Shown piece by piece: positions 11,040-21,035 of a stretch of 64,000 nucleotides of DNA. Below the pieces are notes generated by a model that did no database searches, was not told the origin of the DNA, and saw only the letters and a list, made by a program, of their open reading frames with translations. A program made the position numbers and the translations under genes. Each line of letters begins with the position of its first letter. Position 1 is the stretch's first letter. This stretch comes from Phanerochaete sordida (lineage: Eukaryota > Basidiomycota > Agaricomycetes > Polyporales > Phanerochaetaceae), in the NCBI GenBank assembly GCA_019973155.2, contig BPQB01000103.1, positions 1 through 64,000 on the forward strand, given 5' to 3'.

Positions 11040-13110
11040 GAGCAAGTCTGAGCCGCGTCCTTTGTCGTTGGACAGCCGTCGATGAGGCAAAAAATCTCGC
11101 TGCGCTGACGACCTCGGACCTTAGGCTGACAGGATGCCCTCGACGAACACTGCGATTTTCGACGGCTGATACCGGCGGGCGCAGAGGAAGAGGTGCATGG
11201 GTTCGGACTAGATCACGAGAAGGGCTTTCGCTAACGCTGCGACTGATATGGGAGCGTTGGCGCATGAAAGCGACGAGGACATTCGTATACCGTATATGCG
11301 GAGGCTGACAGACGCTATCTCGTCTCAGCGCAGACAGGCCGCGCCAGGACCTAGACCCGTGCCAGCAGAAGCCACAGTCCTACCATGTTCATGTTAGCCC
11401 AGACCCAGAGCATGGGTACGGCGACGTACCAGCAGCAGTGTTCAGGGAGCGGCGCACCGGGGTGCTTGGCCGCACAATGCGCGGGTCCTTCGTGTTTTCG
11501 ACCAGGGCACCCCACGCGTCGAGAGTGTCCAAGCAGCGGGTTGGACGGCGCACGGGAGCCCCGGGGGCCGTAGGTCTGCGAACGACGGCTCGGCAGACGA
11601 CAAGCCTGAAGACTGACAAATTTCTGCAAAGCCAGCATGGACAAGATGAGATGTGTGCGAGGGTTGGAATGCGCGGGCGTGCAGAGGATATCTTGTTCTG
11701 GGCACGCGGCGGGCTGGTGCTCTTCTGGTGGTGACCCTGCGTAGACTCAGACTCGAGCGTGAATATTCTGGATCAACTCTACTCACCAGGCCAAAGCGTG
11801 AATGTGTTTGACGGGCGCAGTCGGTCGCAGTGCGTCACATTCTGTAGCAGCGTGCGCGTTGAGCGCAACGTCATTTCGTTTTGGCTTTGTCGAGCTATCG
11901 CAAGGATGGTGTCTTTCTTCGTCTGATGTAAGGTGCAAGACGAGGTGAACGGCCAGGTCACCCCAGCGACTGATTCTTGGGAGGCTTACACGTTGATCGC
12001 GAGCCACGGACTGAAAGAGGAGGTCATTAGCTAGCGTTCCAGATAATGATGAACACACCACGCACCTGTGCAATGGCCGCAAAGCCCAGCAGCCTTCCTT
12101 CCTTCACCGTGAACCTCTCGTTCAGCACCAGCTCCTCGACGGCGATGTTGTCCAGCCTTTGCCTTCCGTTTGGAGGGCGGGAAGAAGGTAGGAGTCGGTG
12201 CAGAAGGCCTACAGCACATGTCAGCAAGTGATCCGGGGAGCGATTCCGCGTGTATGCGCACCAGATGATGGGAGACGAGCGGAAGAGTCGGTAGCCCATC
12301 CGACTCTCATTCGCGCGTGGGTGCGTTTACGCGCTCGTAGACATCGAGGCAGCAATCCATGGGCAGGAGTAGGCCCCATGGATAGGGACGTTATGCAGAT
12401 GGGGAGTGCGGACTGTCGCGGCGTTGGGCAAGCTGTGAAGCGCGTACAGGCGCCCCGCCCCTTCCTAAATGCGCACTGATGGCGCGGCGACGACAGGGCG
12501 CATCAGTCCCGATCCTTCCCGATTGGCGTGGTGGCGACCACGTGGCTCCGCCCGCGCTTCCGCCGACGTCCGGACCCCGCTCGTGGACCGCCTCCAACGT
12601 TGTTGGTACGTATCGCCGCATAATGCATATGATATATGACCACGTCCCCAAAGTCTCTGGGGAGCGTCCTGGTAGCATGGGGCCCAATATTATTCCTTCC
12701 TGGGTGCCTCGACGGCATGGCCGCGCCACGATCATTGGACCCCACCGATGCCCCCGCCTCGCAGCACGACGGCGCGAGCGCAGCAACAGACGCGCTCAGT
12801 TGCAAGTGGTCGAGAACGCGTCGTACGCAGAGGAGCCCCAGGGCCAGCGGGATGTGCTTCGGGTGGAGGGGGGCCCCCACGCGCGGGGTCGCGGTTGACA
12901 AAGGCCTGCCAGCGGCGCGCTGATGGGTCGACGAGTCGTACTGTGCCTGCGCAACAGTGATTCGCTTCGTCCACGCCGTGAAGCGCTGCGCTTTTCGGCA
13001 GGGCTCGAGGAAGTCGAAGGCAAGGGCGTTGTAGGCAGGGCGGGAAGGGTATGGCTGGTATCCTACGTCTCGTAGCTGGAGAGTAGCCTGTGTAGTTTTT
13101 CAATAATCTC
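11040..13110 (-). pseudogene. Module X2: decayed multi-exon gene
   Basis: Second copy of module X, close to X1 over about 11.4-12.5 kb. The exon VEELVLNERFTVKEGRLLGF followed by AAIAQ, its GTGCGT...TTTCAG intron and the next GTAAGC...CATCAG intron are preserved at 12150-11890. A further intron at about 11790-11735 has a GTGAGT donor and TACGCAG acceptor. The upstream block LHPKHIPLALGLLCVRRVLD near 12870 aligns with LHLKHNPLAIGLLCVRRILK of X1; differences favour the third codon position, which supports that frame as coding. Frameshifts and deletions relative to X1, for example in the conserved block at 12.4 kb, suggest decay. Family unknown. It lies directly upstream in coordinates of A2. Confidence 0.5.
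12427..12510 (-). repeat. X-module conserved block, copy 2
   Basis: Minus strand GATGCGCCCTGTCGTCGCC; same block as at 6309, with the same internal TAG in the MRPV frame. Confidence 0.7.
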
Positions 13111-13220
13111 TTTCTCGGTCGCTTTTAGAAAGGCTATGCGAGCGTCGTACACTGCTACAGCATGCGGTAAGAAGACCGGTCATTGGCCTAAGACCGGATG
13201 ACGTACCTCCTCGTCCACGG

Positions 13221-14671
13221 TCATGCGTTGGTCTCTGGCAATGGTGTCTCCATGGCCGTCGCACCTGCTTCCTCTTGTTCCACTTGGGCTTTCGTTATGA
13301 GGCTTTGCGCTGGGCCTACATTAGCCGCTGTTGTCTCCTCTGCAACAATATTGGTTGTCCTTGCCTCGGCAGCCTTTGCCGAGGCCAATTTCCTCAAGAT
13401 TCCTGCCTTCTGCAAGCCTCCAAGCCGGCGTTGTCCTGCCAGGATTGGCATGCGTGCGCGTATGATTGGTTCGTATTCCATCAACAGCTGGTCGTCCGGG
13501 AGTCTGTAAAAGAGATACGATATCCGAGGAAATCCGCTGATCACCCTGTCGAGGGTAGCCAGATCGAGTCTTGACGAATCGGGATGGACACGGTCCAGGA
13601 CATGCTCCGGATTCTTGATTTTAATCTCAACCTGTCTCACAGCCCGGTCCCGTGCAAGACGCAACGTTACCAAGATGTCCTTCCACTCGCACTGCATCTC
13701 GTGCCCTCTGTACCGAATCGTTCCGGCTTCGTCGTGCTTGGGTAATTTTCGGAGCAGTATCGACACTCGGAGGAGCTCGTCGTCGTCGGGGGGAACAATA
13801 TATGCCGCACGCGCACCATTCTGGTTCGACTCTACGACGCTGGAGAGTGCCCAGTGAACCAACTGCCATGGAATGGTCTTGGCCTCTGCAGTAATAAATC
13901 TGAAAATTCCTCCTTTCCAACGGCGGAGGGTGTGACTTGGAAACGAAGGGGGAGCTGTGTTTGCATCTTCATTCCAAGTAGCACCATGAAAAGCAAGGTC
14001 TAGCGGTCGGTGACTCCGTCTCCCAGTCAAGGGCGACGTGGCGAAAGAGACCAAGTCGCTAAAGCTGCCAAAATGATAGCCTGCAACGCGTACTTGACAT
14101 ACGCGATGAGAAGCTGCGAACGGCAGAGTGCGTGGTAGGTCGTGAAAGGGGGTCGGATGCGGAATAGGGAGATTGTCCGCAGAATCCGCTGTGACGTCTG
14201 GGCCCACCACCATATTGATGAGCGGCGGCTTCGGAAACAGGCTCAAGGGAAGGAGGTGAAGGACAAGGTGGGCCCATGGCGGTGAGGAGGTAGAAATAGT
14301 CCAGTAAACATCGAGGCTCCAAAGGTACTGCCCAATGCTTGCACCAAGCGTGGTAATCTTGGCGAATTGCAGTAAACGGTCCGCGTCATCCCGCGTGCGA
14401 ATAGACAGTTTCTCGAAGATACGGGGACGCAGGTGTTTGGCCCAGTGCGTGCAGACAAGTGAGCACTGTCCGAGGAATCGCTGCCTCTGTTTCCGGTCCT
14501 CATACGAAGTTAGACCAAAGGGAATGTGCTCCATAATTCTCGTGAACAGCTCCATTGGAACTCGATGCGCAGCCGAATGGGCACGAACCCTCGTCTGAAG
14601 AGGAGACTCCATCATTGGTCACCTTTTACGCACGGCAGCAACTATGTACATACCACATGGTCGGATTGCAT
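13221..14671 (-). CDS. F-box-like protein A2 (two exons)
   Basis: Exon 1 is very short at 14671-14654 (MQSDHV). A 59-nt intron follows at 14653-14595 (GTATGT donor, TTCAG acceptor), then exon 2 at 14594-13221, about 463 residues in all. Motifs in order are AAHRVPMELFTRIMEHIP, QCSLVCTHWAKHLRPRIF, RDDADRLLQFAKITTLGASI, PPWAHLVLHLLPLSLFPK, FHDLPRTLPFAASHRV, GATWNEDANTAPPSFP, IVPPDDDELLRVSILLRKLP, MQCEWKDI and PIIRARMPILAGQ. The C-terminal tail is alanine- and glutamate-rich with AEETTAANV. An in-frame ATG inside the intron could give MMESPLQTRVRA instead, but the exon form matches the paralogues. SCF-adaptor function is inferred only. Confidence 0.8.
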
Positions 14672-14729
14672 GCATAAAGGGATCATGGGACGGGGACTGG
14701 GGTGGTCTTAGGCGCATTCGAGCGCGGAT

Positions 14730-14752
14730 GACCCTTATAGTATACAGTCTCT
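14730..14752 (-). promoter_or_regulatory. Partial dyad/TATA element of A2
   Basis: The plus strand reads ACCCTTATAGTATACAGTCTC, sharing CCTTAT and CAGTCTC with the dyad elements of A3 to A5, but the right arm is lost and the spacing to the start (about 59 nt) is longer. Confidence 0.45.
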
Positions 14753-14893
14753 GGCCGGGGTGCGCAGGCTATGCCTCACACGCTGTGCGCGGGCGGACAT
14801 TATTGACACGAAGCAGAGCATCCAACCTGTGGCGCGATCAGGTGGCTGTGTGTCGAACCCCCTTCACAGCTTCTGCATAGCGCACCGCCACCT

Positions 14894-14903
14894 TTCCTAG
14901 GAC
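14894..14903 (+). repeat. TTCCTAGGAC motif
   Basis: Within GCACCGCCACCTTTCCTAGG, the same context as at 4260 and 37231. It marks the left end of the first complete repeat unit. Confidence 0.7.
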
Positions 14904-14909
14904 ACCCGC

Positions 14910-17600
14910 ACGAAGCGCACGACGCTCCGCGGCACGCATCCCCCAGCCCTGGTCACCGGGGCGCACTGCAGCCGCACCCGCCCGCCCTCCTCATACCGCG
15001 GCTTTGCACGGCGGTCAAGCGACGGAGGCCGCGGGCGAGTGCCAGCCGTCTGGTCGACAATATTTTCCTCCAATGCGGGTGAACGACGGGAATAAAATTG
15101 GGAGAAGACGCCGATCTGCGATGCATTTCACGCCGTGTGCGGAGACGGCGCTCGACGTCGCACGAGATCGGCGTGTCGCTTTTGGCTTTGGTGCACACGC
15201 TCACGACGAGGCTTGGGGTACAGAAGGTGACGGAGCATCCTGAGCAGGCCGTCAGCGCAGAGTCCTCGAAGTCCAGATATCCGACGACGCACCTTCGCCG
15301 CGCGTGAGCAATGTCAAGGCCCTCTCCACGTCTTCGAGGCTCGAGACGCAGTGGAAGCGTTCCACTGCGAAACGCCACGCGCACGTCCTTCTACCCCTCA
15401 TACAGCGCCTCGGACTCGCTTTGGTGGAGTCTCTTGACGCCCTCGAACGGCTGCGACGCGCGCGCAGAGCGTAGCCGACGACCACGCCGGACGCGCACTT
15501 CTCCTAGTCGAGAGCCGTGCCTTCCGGGACAGCGCGTAGCGGGTCGCCGCGCGCGGCTCGTGACGCTTCTGGTCCGCCCACCTCGAGGCCATGGTAGATC
15601 TCCATCCCCGAATCGCCGCTTCCGCCGTCAAAGGGCCTGCGTCGGACGCGCGCGCGCGCACCACACGCCGCGGCGCACAGCAGCACGTCCAGGGATGCAG
15701 CGAGCCGCGCAGGGCTGGACTGGCGCATCGCGCGCCGCGGCCCCGACCGACACACGCGCGAGAGCGTGCGGCTTGAAGGCTGGGGACCACCCCGTCGCAG
15801 GCAGGGCGCGCGCGGCGGCCAAAGCGAGGGGCGCCGTGGGCTGCCGTGGGTCGCGGCTGGGCGCATAGCGTTGGGAGACGTGCTGCGGCGCGCGGAGCAC
15901 GCTTGCGGGAGGTCCGCTACGCACGCAGCGGCTTCGCGTGGGTAGTGTCGGGCGCGAGCGGGCGGCGGTGGCGGACGCCGTGCGCGGGTCGTGCGGTCCG
16001 CCGGGAGGCTGGGCTTTGAGAAACGACAGGACAAGAGGAGGATTGGCGGCGTGGCATGATCTGGAGAGATGGACGGACGGCGGCAATGGATGGCTGCAGT
16101 CGCCGCATTCGCTCTGACGGGCAGTGCCAGCGAGAGTTGCAGTCGTCGAGTGCGAGAGCGTGAGCCAGCTGCGAGATCTGAGTCAGTCCGGTCGCAAAGC
16201 GCGGGCGAGATGACGCACTGACAACGTGGCCACGTACACCTGCCAGGCAGCACGCGCGATGGCACAGAGGTGGAGTGGAGCCTTCCGCCTTGCTGTGCGA
16301 ACCGTGCATCTGGCACACTGGAGATGGTCGAGCGTCGGGTCTGAAGGCTTTCAAGGGGGCAGCTCGCAGAGACGGCGTGTGTCGTAGAGCCAAAACGGCG
16401 GTGAAGCAGCGCGGGCGAGTGTTCGTTGGGTGGAAAAAGCATACCGAGCACGTCTCGGTGCCTCGCAGTTGGCACTTTGTTTTTCAGTCGAATGTGCTGC
16501 TTCGCCTCAGGCAACGACGTCTGCCGCATTCATCAGACTGGAGTACATAGCTAGAGCATGCCATACTCACCAAGGTAGCTCAGCTATGACGAGCGTAGCG
16601 GGTGATAGCGAGATGGAGGCATTCTTGCTGCGTCCACGGTTTGCGCGTGAAGACGACCCCGCGCGGTAGGTCCTGTGAGGTCGAGGAGGATCGTCACTTC
16701 TCCGTTGAGAGGATTTTTCAGGACGTGTAGGGCGCGGGGTTATTATTTGTCCTCTGTGCGTATGGAGCCGCGGTGCACGTGCTGGCATTCATGCCTCGCG
16801 CATGTTGAACGGGGTCATGCGAAGGGCCAGCTGCGTCCAGCGATGCGCGTTCTAAAAGGTCACGCGTCGATCTTGTGACTAGGGCTGAGGCCTGAGGGAC
16901 GACTGTTAAGATGGCGACGAGAGTCAGACGGAGCGGGTGACGCACCTGCAGAATGGACCCGAGACCCAGCTGCCCTCTCTCCGTCTGCACGCTCTCGATC
17001 ACGTGCAATACCGGCTCCTCGGGTGCTGGTGCTCTTCAGGCGGTATCGTGGCAGCGCAGAGCGCCAGGAGAGTGTCGTAGAGTTCAGACTAGCGTTACAC
17101 GGAGGCTACGCGTCTTAGTGGACCTCGACGTGTGCGACATCGCGCTGGGAGACAACTCGGTTCGACGTCGGCTTGGACGTCTGGACGCGCATCTGGGAAA
17201 TCTTGCACGCGAAGGATAGATCGTCGTAAAGATGCATGGGTAGAGACAGGAGGCGGTCGATAGGATTACAGACAACGGGTGGAGGCGGATGGCGGGGCAG
17301 ACGAGGACTGCCGCGTCGCCGGGCAAGCTGCCAAGCGCTTGCACGCGCCCCGCCACCTTCCAAACACGCACTGATGGCGCGGCGATGACAGGGCGCATCA
17401 ATCCCGGACTGTCCCGATTGGCGCGGTGCGTCGGCCACTGTGGCTCCCCGTCCAACCTCGTCGACAGCCGGTCTTTCGTTGACTGAACGCTCAGTGTTTT
17501 TCCGATTTTCGTCTTAGATTGCCGGGTAAGCATGCCTGTCTGGTTCTCACTGTTCTCACCGTTTCTCCACTTCAAGCCCAAGCTCCTGGGTCGGGCGGGA
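14910..17600 (-). pseudogene. Module X3: decayed multi-exon gene
   Basis: Third copy of module X, about 75-85% similar by eye to X4 at 30.8-33.8 kb. Plausible exons are LLSLPMHLYDDLSFACKISQ followed by MRVQTSKPTSNRVVSQRDVA at 17250-17110, then IESVQTERGQLGLGSILQ at 17000-16950. A GTGCGT...CCTCAG intron follows, then ASALVTRSTRDLLERASLDA, and further on LEDVERALTLLTRGEG with an intron (GTGCGT, GCTGAC branch, CTCAG) at about 15290-15240. The final exon has SVTFCTPSLVVSVCTKAKSD. Several blocks are in shifted frames. The family is unknown to me. It ends just upstream in coordinates of spacer Y1 and gene A3. Confidence 0.45.
17322..17402 (-). repeat. X-module conserved block, copy 3
   Basis: Minus strand GATGCGCCCTGTCATCGCC. 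Here the MRPVIAAPSVR frame continues without a stop through VAGRVQALGSLPGDAAVLV. Confidence 0.7.
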
Positions 17601-17609
17601 CTCTCAAGC

Positions 17610-18597
17610 CACGGCTGGCACAAGGATGCTGCTACGACAGGCCTGATCGGCTCACTCGGCGATTGCAGAGCCGCCTGTCCGTGGATACGACGCCTTATCC
17701 CGGCGATTCAGGCCTTTACCGTGATTTGGCCAGCAGCGCAGGCAGCCCGCTAATGCGATATCTTCCCTCCAAACAGTCAGAACTCTGCTCTTGGCACCGA
17801 GCTACAGAATGTGAACCTCCGACGCGTAGTCTCTGCCTACGAATCCTCCGCTGTCGTGACGTGATGCGTGCGCCAGCGAGCCTGAGCTCTTGCTGGAGCT
17901 CATCATGGCTCGTCATCGCGGGTACGTGGCGTCCCACCTGCCTGGTGGCAAGGATTTCTTACGTGACGCCGTCAGCTACGGCCGTGCGGCACCGCTACAA
18001 GTACAGCGGATGCGCCACATATGGTTGGAGGGATAGTGGATCGTCAAGCGCAGTCGAGGGCGAGCTCGGCTAGGATGGCACAATATTCACGCAGAGCGGC
18101 ATGCCTGTCGGCGCTGAGGAATCTGTGGTGACATACTCGACATAGTCTCAGCCGTCTTGTGTTGACTCTTCTCAGCCGTAGACGCTTCCGCGTGTCACCT
18201 GTACCATATAATGTCATGGGCAGTATGCTGTATGAGCCCGTCGCATCCGCTTCATTGTACACTGCGGCTGCGTTTTATGCTGAAGTGCGCGCCTGACGCA
18301 TGACCCGGCAAAATCACGTATGAGTTCACGCCAGTGCAGTGCATGTACTCACCTCGGGTAGGGTTTCAAGGCCGCAGGCTTGCCGTGCGCTGGCTTCCAA
18401 TGTAATGGGTATAATTGTCTAGGTAAGTGACATACGATCGGCGAGAGGAGCATATTGCATAGGTTACAGCAAGCACGGAAGCATTCCTGTCACAATCATC
18501 TCGAGTTCGAGGAACATGATAGCCAGATGTGAGTCTATCCAGTCCGATCCTGGTCCTTTCTTCAGTCACGGTTCAAGAATCCATGCCACCCGGGACG
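17610..18597. other. Spacer Y1 and 3' flank of A3
   Basis: This is homologous to 33.8-34.84 kb. A short minus-strand frame around 17920 begins MTSHDELQQELRLAGAR and is matched at about 34240 by MTSHEELQQEPRLAGAR, but neither continues far in a shared frame. The last 300 bp before A3 carry conserved sequence with CCGCAGGCTTGCCGTGCGCTG, probably 3' flank of the F-box-like gene. No gene is claimed. Confidence 0.45.
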
Positions 18598-20156
18598 TCA
18601 AGCCCTAGCGAGAGAATGTCCTTCAGAAGACAGTTCACGGGCTCGAGGGAGGGCAGCGCACCTGTTCGTCGACGCTCCTTGTTCATCCGCCGATGGATGA
18701 TCCTCAGCGGCCGTCACATCTCCGGCGGCCTCCTCCTCCTCCTCCGTTTCCGTGTCTTCTACCGCCTTCAGCATCTCTCCTGAGTTGGCCTCAGTCTTCG
18801 TCGCGCCTTCAGCATTTATGTTCCCCAATATATATACGCCGCCATGTATGCAAAACCGTTGTTCGAGTCGTTCCGCCAGGATTGGCATACGGGCACGTAT
18901 GATCGGCTCGTATTCTTCGATCTGATCTTCAGGAAGCCGGATGACCACGTACGATATTTGAGGAAACGCGCTCATTTGCCTGTCGAGCTCAGTCAGGTCA
19001 AGTTTTGATGGACTGAGGTTCGGATGGTCCACAATACAATCTTGACACTTGATGTCCAAGTCAATTTCTTCCACAAAGCGAGTGTCTCCGCAAAGGTCAT
19101 GTCTCAGCTGTATGTCGAAGTCCTCCCATTGACATATAAGGCTAGAGTGATTGTATTTAATGTTCCCAGCTTCGACGTGCTTGGGTAATGTCTGCAGCAG
19201 CGTCCAAGCTCGGTGAAGCTCGTCTGCATCTGGAGGTTCAATGAGTGTTGCATGCGTGTTATCGTGAGTCGATTGCGTAGGTGATGCTGTGACATTGGAG
19301 AGCCAGCTGTGAATCAACGGCCATGGAACGCTCCTAGCCTTCACGAAGAGGTGCACGCGCTCGATTCTCACCTTCAGCCAATGGAGCATATGGCGTGGAA
19401 AGGGAATATGAGCCTCCTGGACATCTTCACTCCAGGTAGAGCTCTCAAGGAAAAATGTGCAGTGAACCTCTGAGTAGTTCCGTTTCCTGTGAAGCGATGG
19501 TATGGCAAAGGAGACCAAATCGGCCAGGCTGGCAAAATGAAGATTTTGAACAAGTATATCATCCACATTGCGGGAAGCAGGGAATGGGAGGGTGCGCGGT
19601 AGGTCGTGGAAAGGGTTGGGAGGGGAGATAAGTACATCCGTCGTTGGATCGCCCGAGTTGTCCTTCGAGACAACCATCGTGATGATTGGCTTCCGAGGAA
19701 ACAGGTTTAGTGGAAGGAGGTGAAGGAGTAGATGAGCCCATGGTGGACAGGAGCAAGGGATCGACCATTCAACTCGTAGATATTGAACGTACTGCCCAAT
19801 GCTCGCGCCAAGTGTGGTAACCTTGGCAAACTCCAGTAGACGTTCTGCGTCATCCCGCGTGCAGATGCTCAAATGTTTGAATATGTTGGTGCGCAGGTGG
19901 ATGGCCCAGTACGTGCAGACCAGGGAGCACTGTATGAAGAGCTTTTTTCCCGCTTCTATGCTCTTGTACAGCTCCAGAACCACTTCCGGGATGTGTACCA
20001 TGACTCTCGTGACCACCTCGATTGGAAATCGCTGTGCAGCCGAGATGGCACGAACTCTTGTCTGAGTAGACAAAGACCGCTCTGCTCAGAACGATCGTTA
20101 CGGTGTAGTAGACACGTACGTACCGTGTAGTCGACAGGCAGGCGTGGAGGATCCAT
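18598..20156 (-). CDS. F-box-like protein A3 (two exons)
   Basis: Exon 1 is 20156-20124 (MDPPRLPVDYT), the 62-nt intron is 20123-20062 (GTACGT donor, TTCTGAG branch, CTCAG acceptor) and exon 2 is 20061-18598, about 498 residues. F-box-like region: AAQRFPIEVVTRVMVHIP and QCSLVCTYWAIHLRTNIF. Downstream blocks are RDDAERLLEFAKVTTLGASI, PPWAHLLLHLLPLNLFP, FHDLPRTLPFPASRNV, SSTWSEDVQEAHIPFP, IEPPDADELHRAWTLLQTLP, LICQWEDFDIQL and PIIRARMPILAER. The tail has a run of five glutamates. It extends about 20 residues past the point where the close paralogue A4 stops, because A4 has TAG there. The gene has a dyad-symmetric promoter element upstream and is divergent from B1 across module Z. Ubiquitin-ligase adaptor role is inferred. 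Confidence 0.85.
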
Positions 20157-20200
20157 GGGGAGGACGTCGTGGAGGCCAAATGCGCAGTCGAGCTTGGATG

Positions 20201-20224
20201 GCCCTTATGACCGGTCTCATAAGG
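20201..20224 (-). promoter_or_regulatory. Dyad promoter element of A3
   Basis: An exact 8-bp inverted repeat, CCTTATGA - 6 bp - TCATAAGG, lies 45-68 nt upstream of the proposed ATG. The AT-rich core may act as the TATA region. The same layout and spacing is found upstream of A4 and A5. Confidence 0.6.
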
Positions 20225-21035
20225 TTCCGCAGAGCATTGTTTCCATGCTGTGCTTCTGCACGCATTTTCAACGAAGCCCTACACGGGGCAGATCCTGCCG
20301 CCTTCGCGGTTCATTGGCTGTGCATCGGACCGCCTCAGCGGTCCTTTTTGAAGGCTCCCAGGATCAATGATCTGTCAGACGTGCACCGGCTGAAAACCGA
20401 CGGACAGCACTCCGCCGCCTCGCATGTGCAGTCTGCACAATATCCCATACGGGTCTACTGTGAGCTTCAAATCCTCGATGGCGGCCCGCTCTGAGACTGG
20501 AAACGTGCTCCCTGTGCGCTCTGCGCAGAGACGGCCGCGACTGTCGGGGCAGATCTTGATTCATATCCGAAAGCCCCAGCCCAAAGGTCTGCGGTCGCGC
20601 GCCCGATCCTTATCATGGATCCATTCAATGCGGATATGATACAGCAGAACACCGCGCCCTTCACATATGTGTGGGAGTACCGCTGCGCGGAAGACTGCAG
20701 CTGAAGCCTGGACGCACCCGTATCAGCAGTCGCGCAGTACCGCATTTCGCGAGGACCTTACCATCGTCCATGCCGATGTCGGGCAGAGTAGACCAGCGGG
20801 TCGAAGCACCGCCTGAGCCAGCAGCATAGCCTCCCTGAGCGCGACGGTACAGTTTTCAGCGTCTCTAGTGAGCGCAGGCGGCCGCTACAGTAGCAAATGT
20901 GCGAAAGGCCTCGCGCGAGCCACGCGCTCGTGGGTATGCGGCATGCGCGAGGTGAGGGTCCCTAGTGTCCTCGTCCTACAACGCCCACGAATCAGGAATC
21001 AGCATTTCCCAAGTACAGCAGACGCAACGCCACCT
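20225..21035. other. Spacer U1
   Basis: This is homologous to 36.42-37.23 kb and, more distantly, 62.96-63.84 kb. Shared landmarks are ATTCATATCCGAAAGCCC, GATACAGCAGAACACCGCGC and ATATGTGTGGGAG. Minus-strand frames such as MNQDLPRQSRPS (near 20560) and plus-strand frames such as QQNTAPFTYVWE are partly shared between copies, but no frame is kept throughout, so a gene is not called. Confidence 0.45.

Noticed and set aside
15504..16529. Minus-strand frame of 341 codons, with a 332-codon counterpart at 31628-32626
   Set aside because: The two copies are open over different stretches, and the differences do not favour synonymous sites. It is low-complexity and matches no motif.
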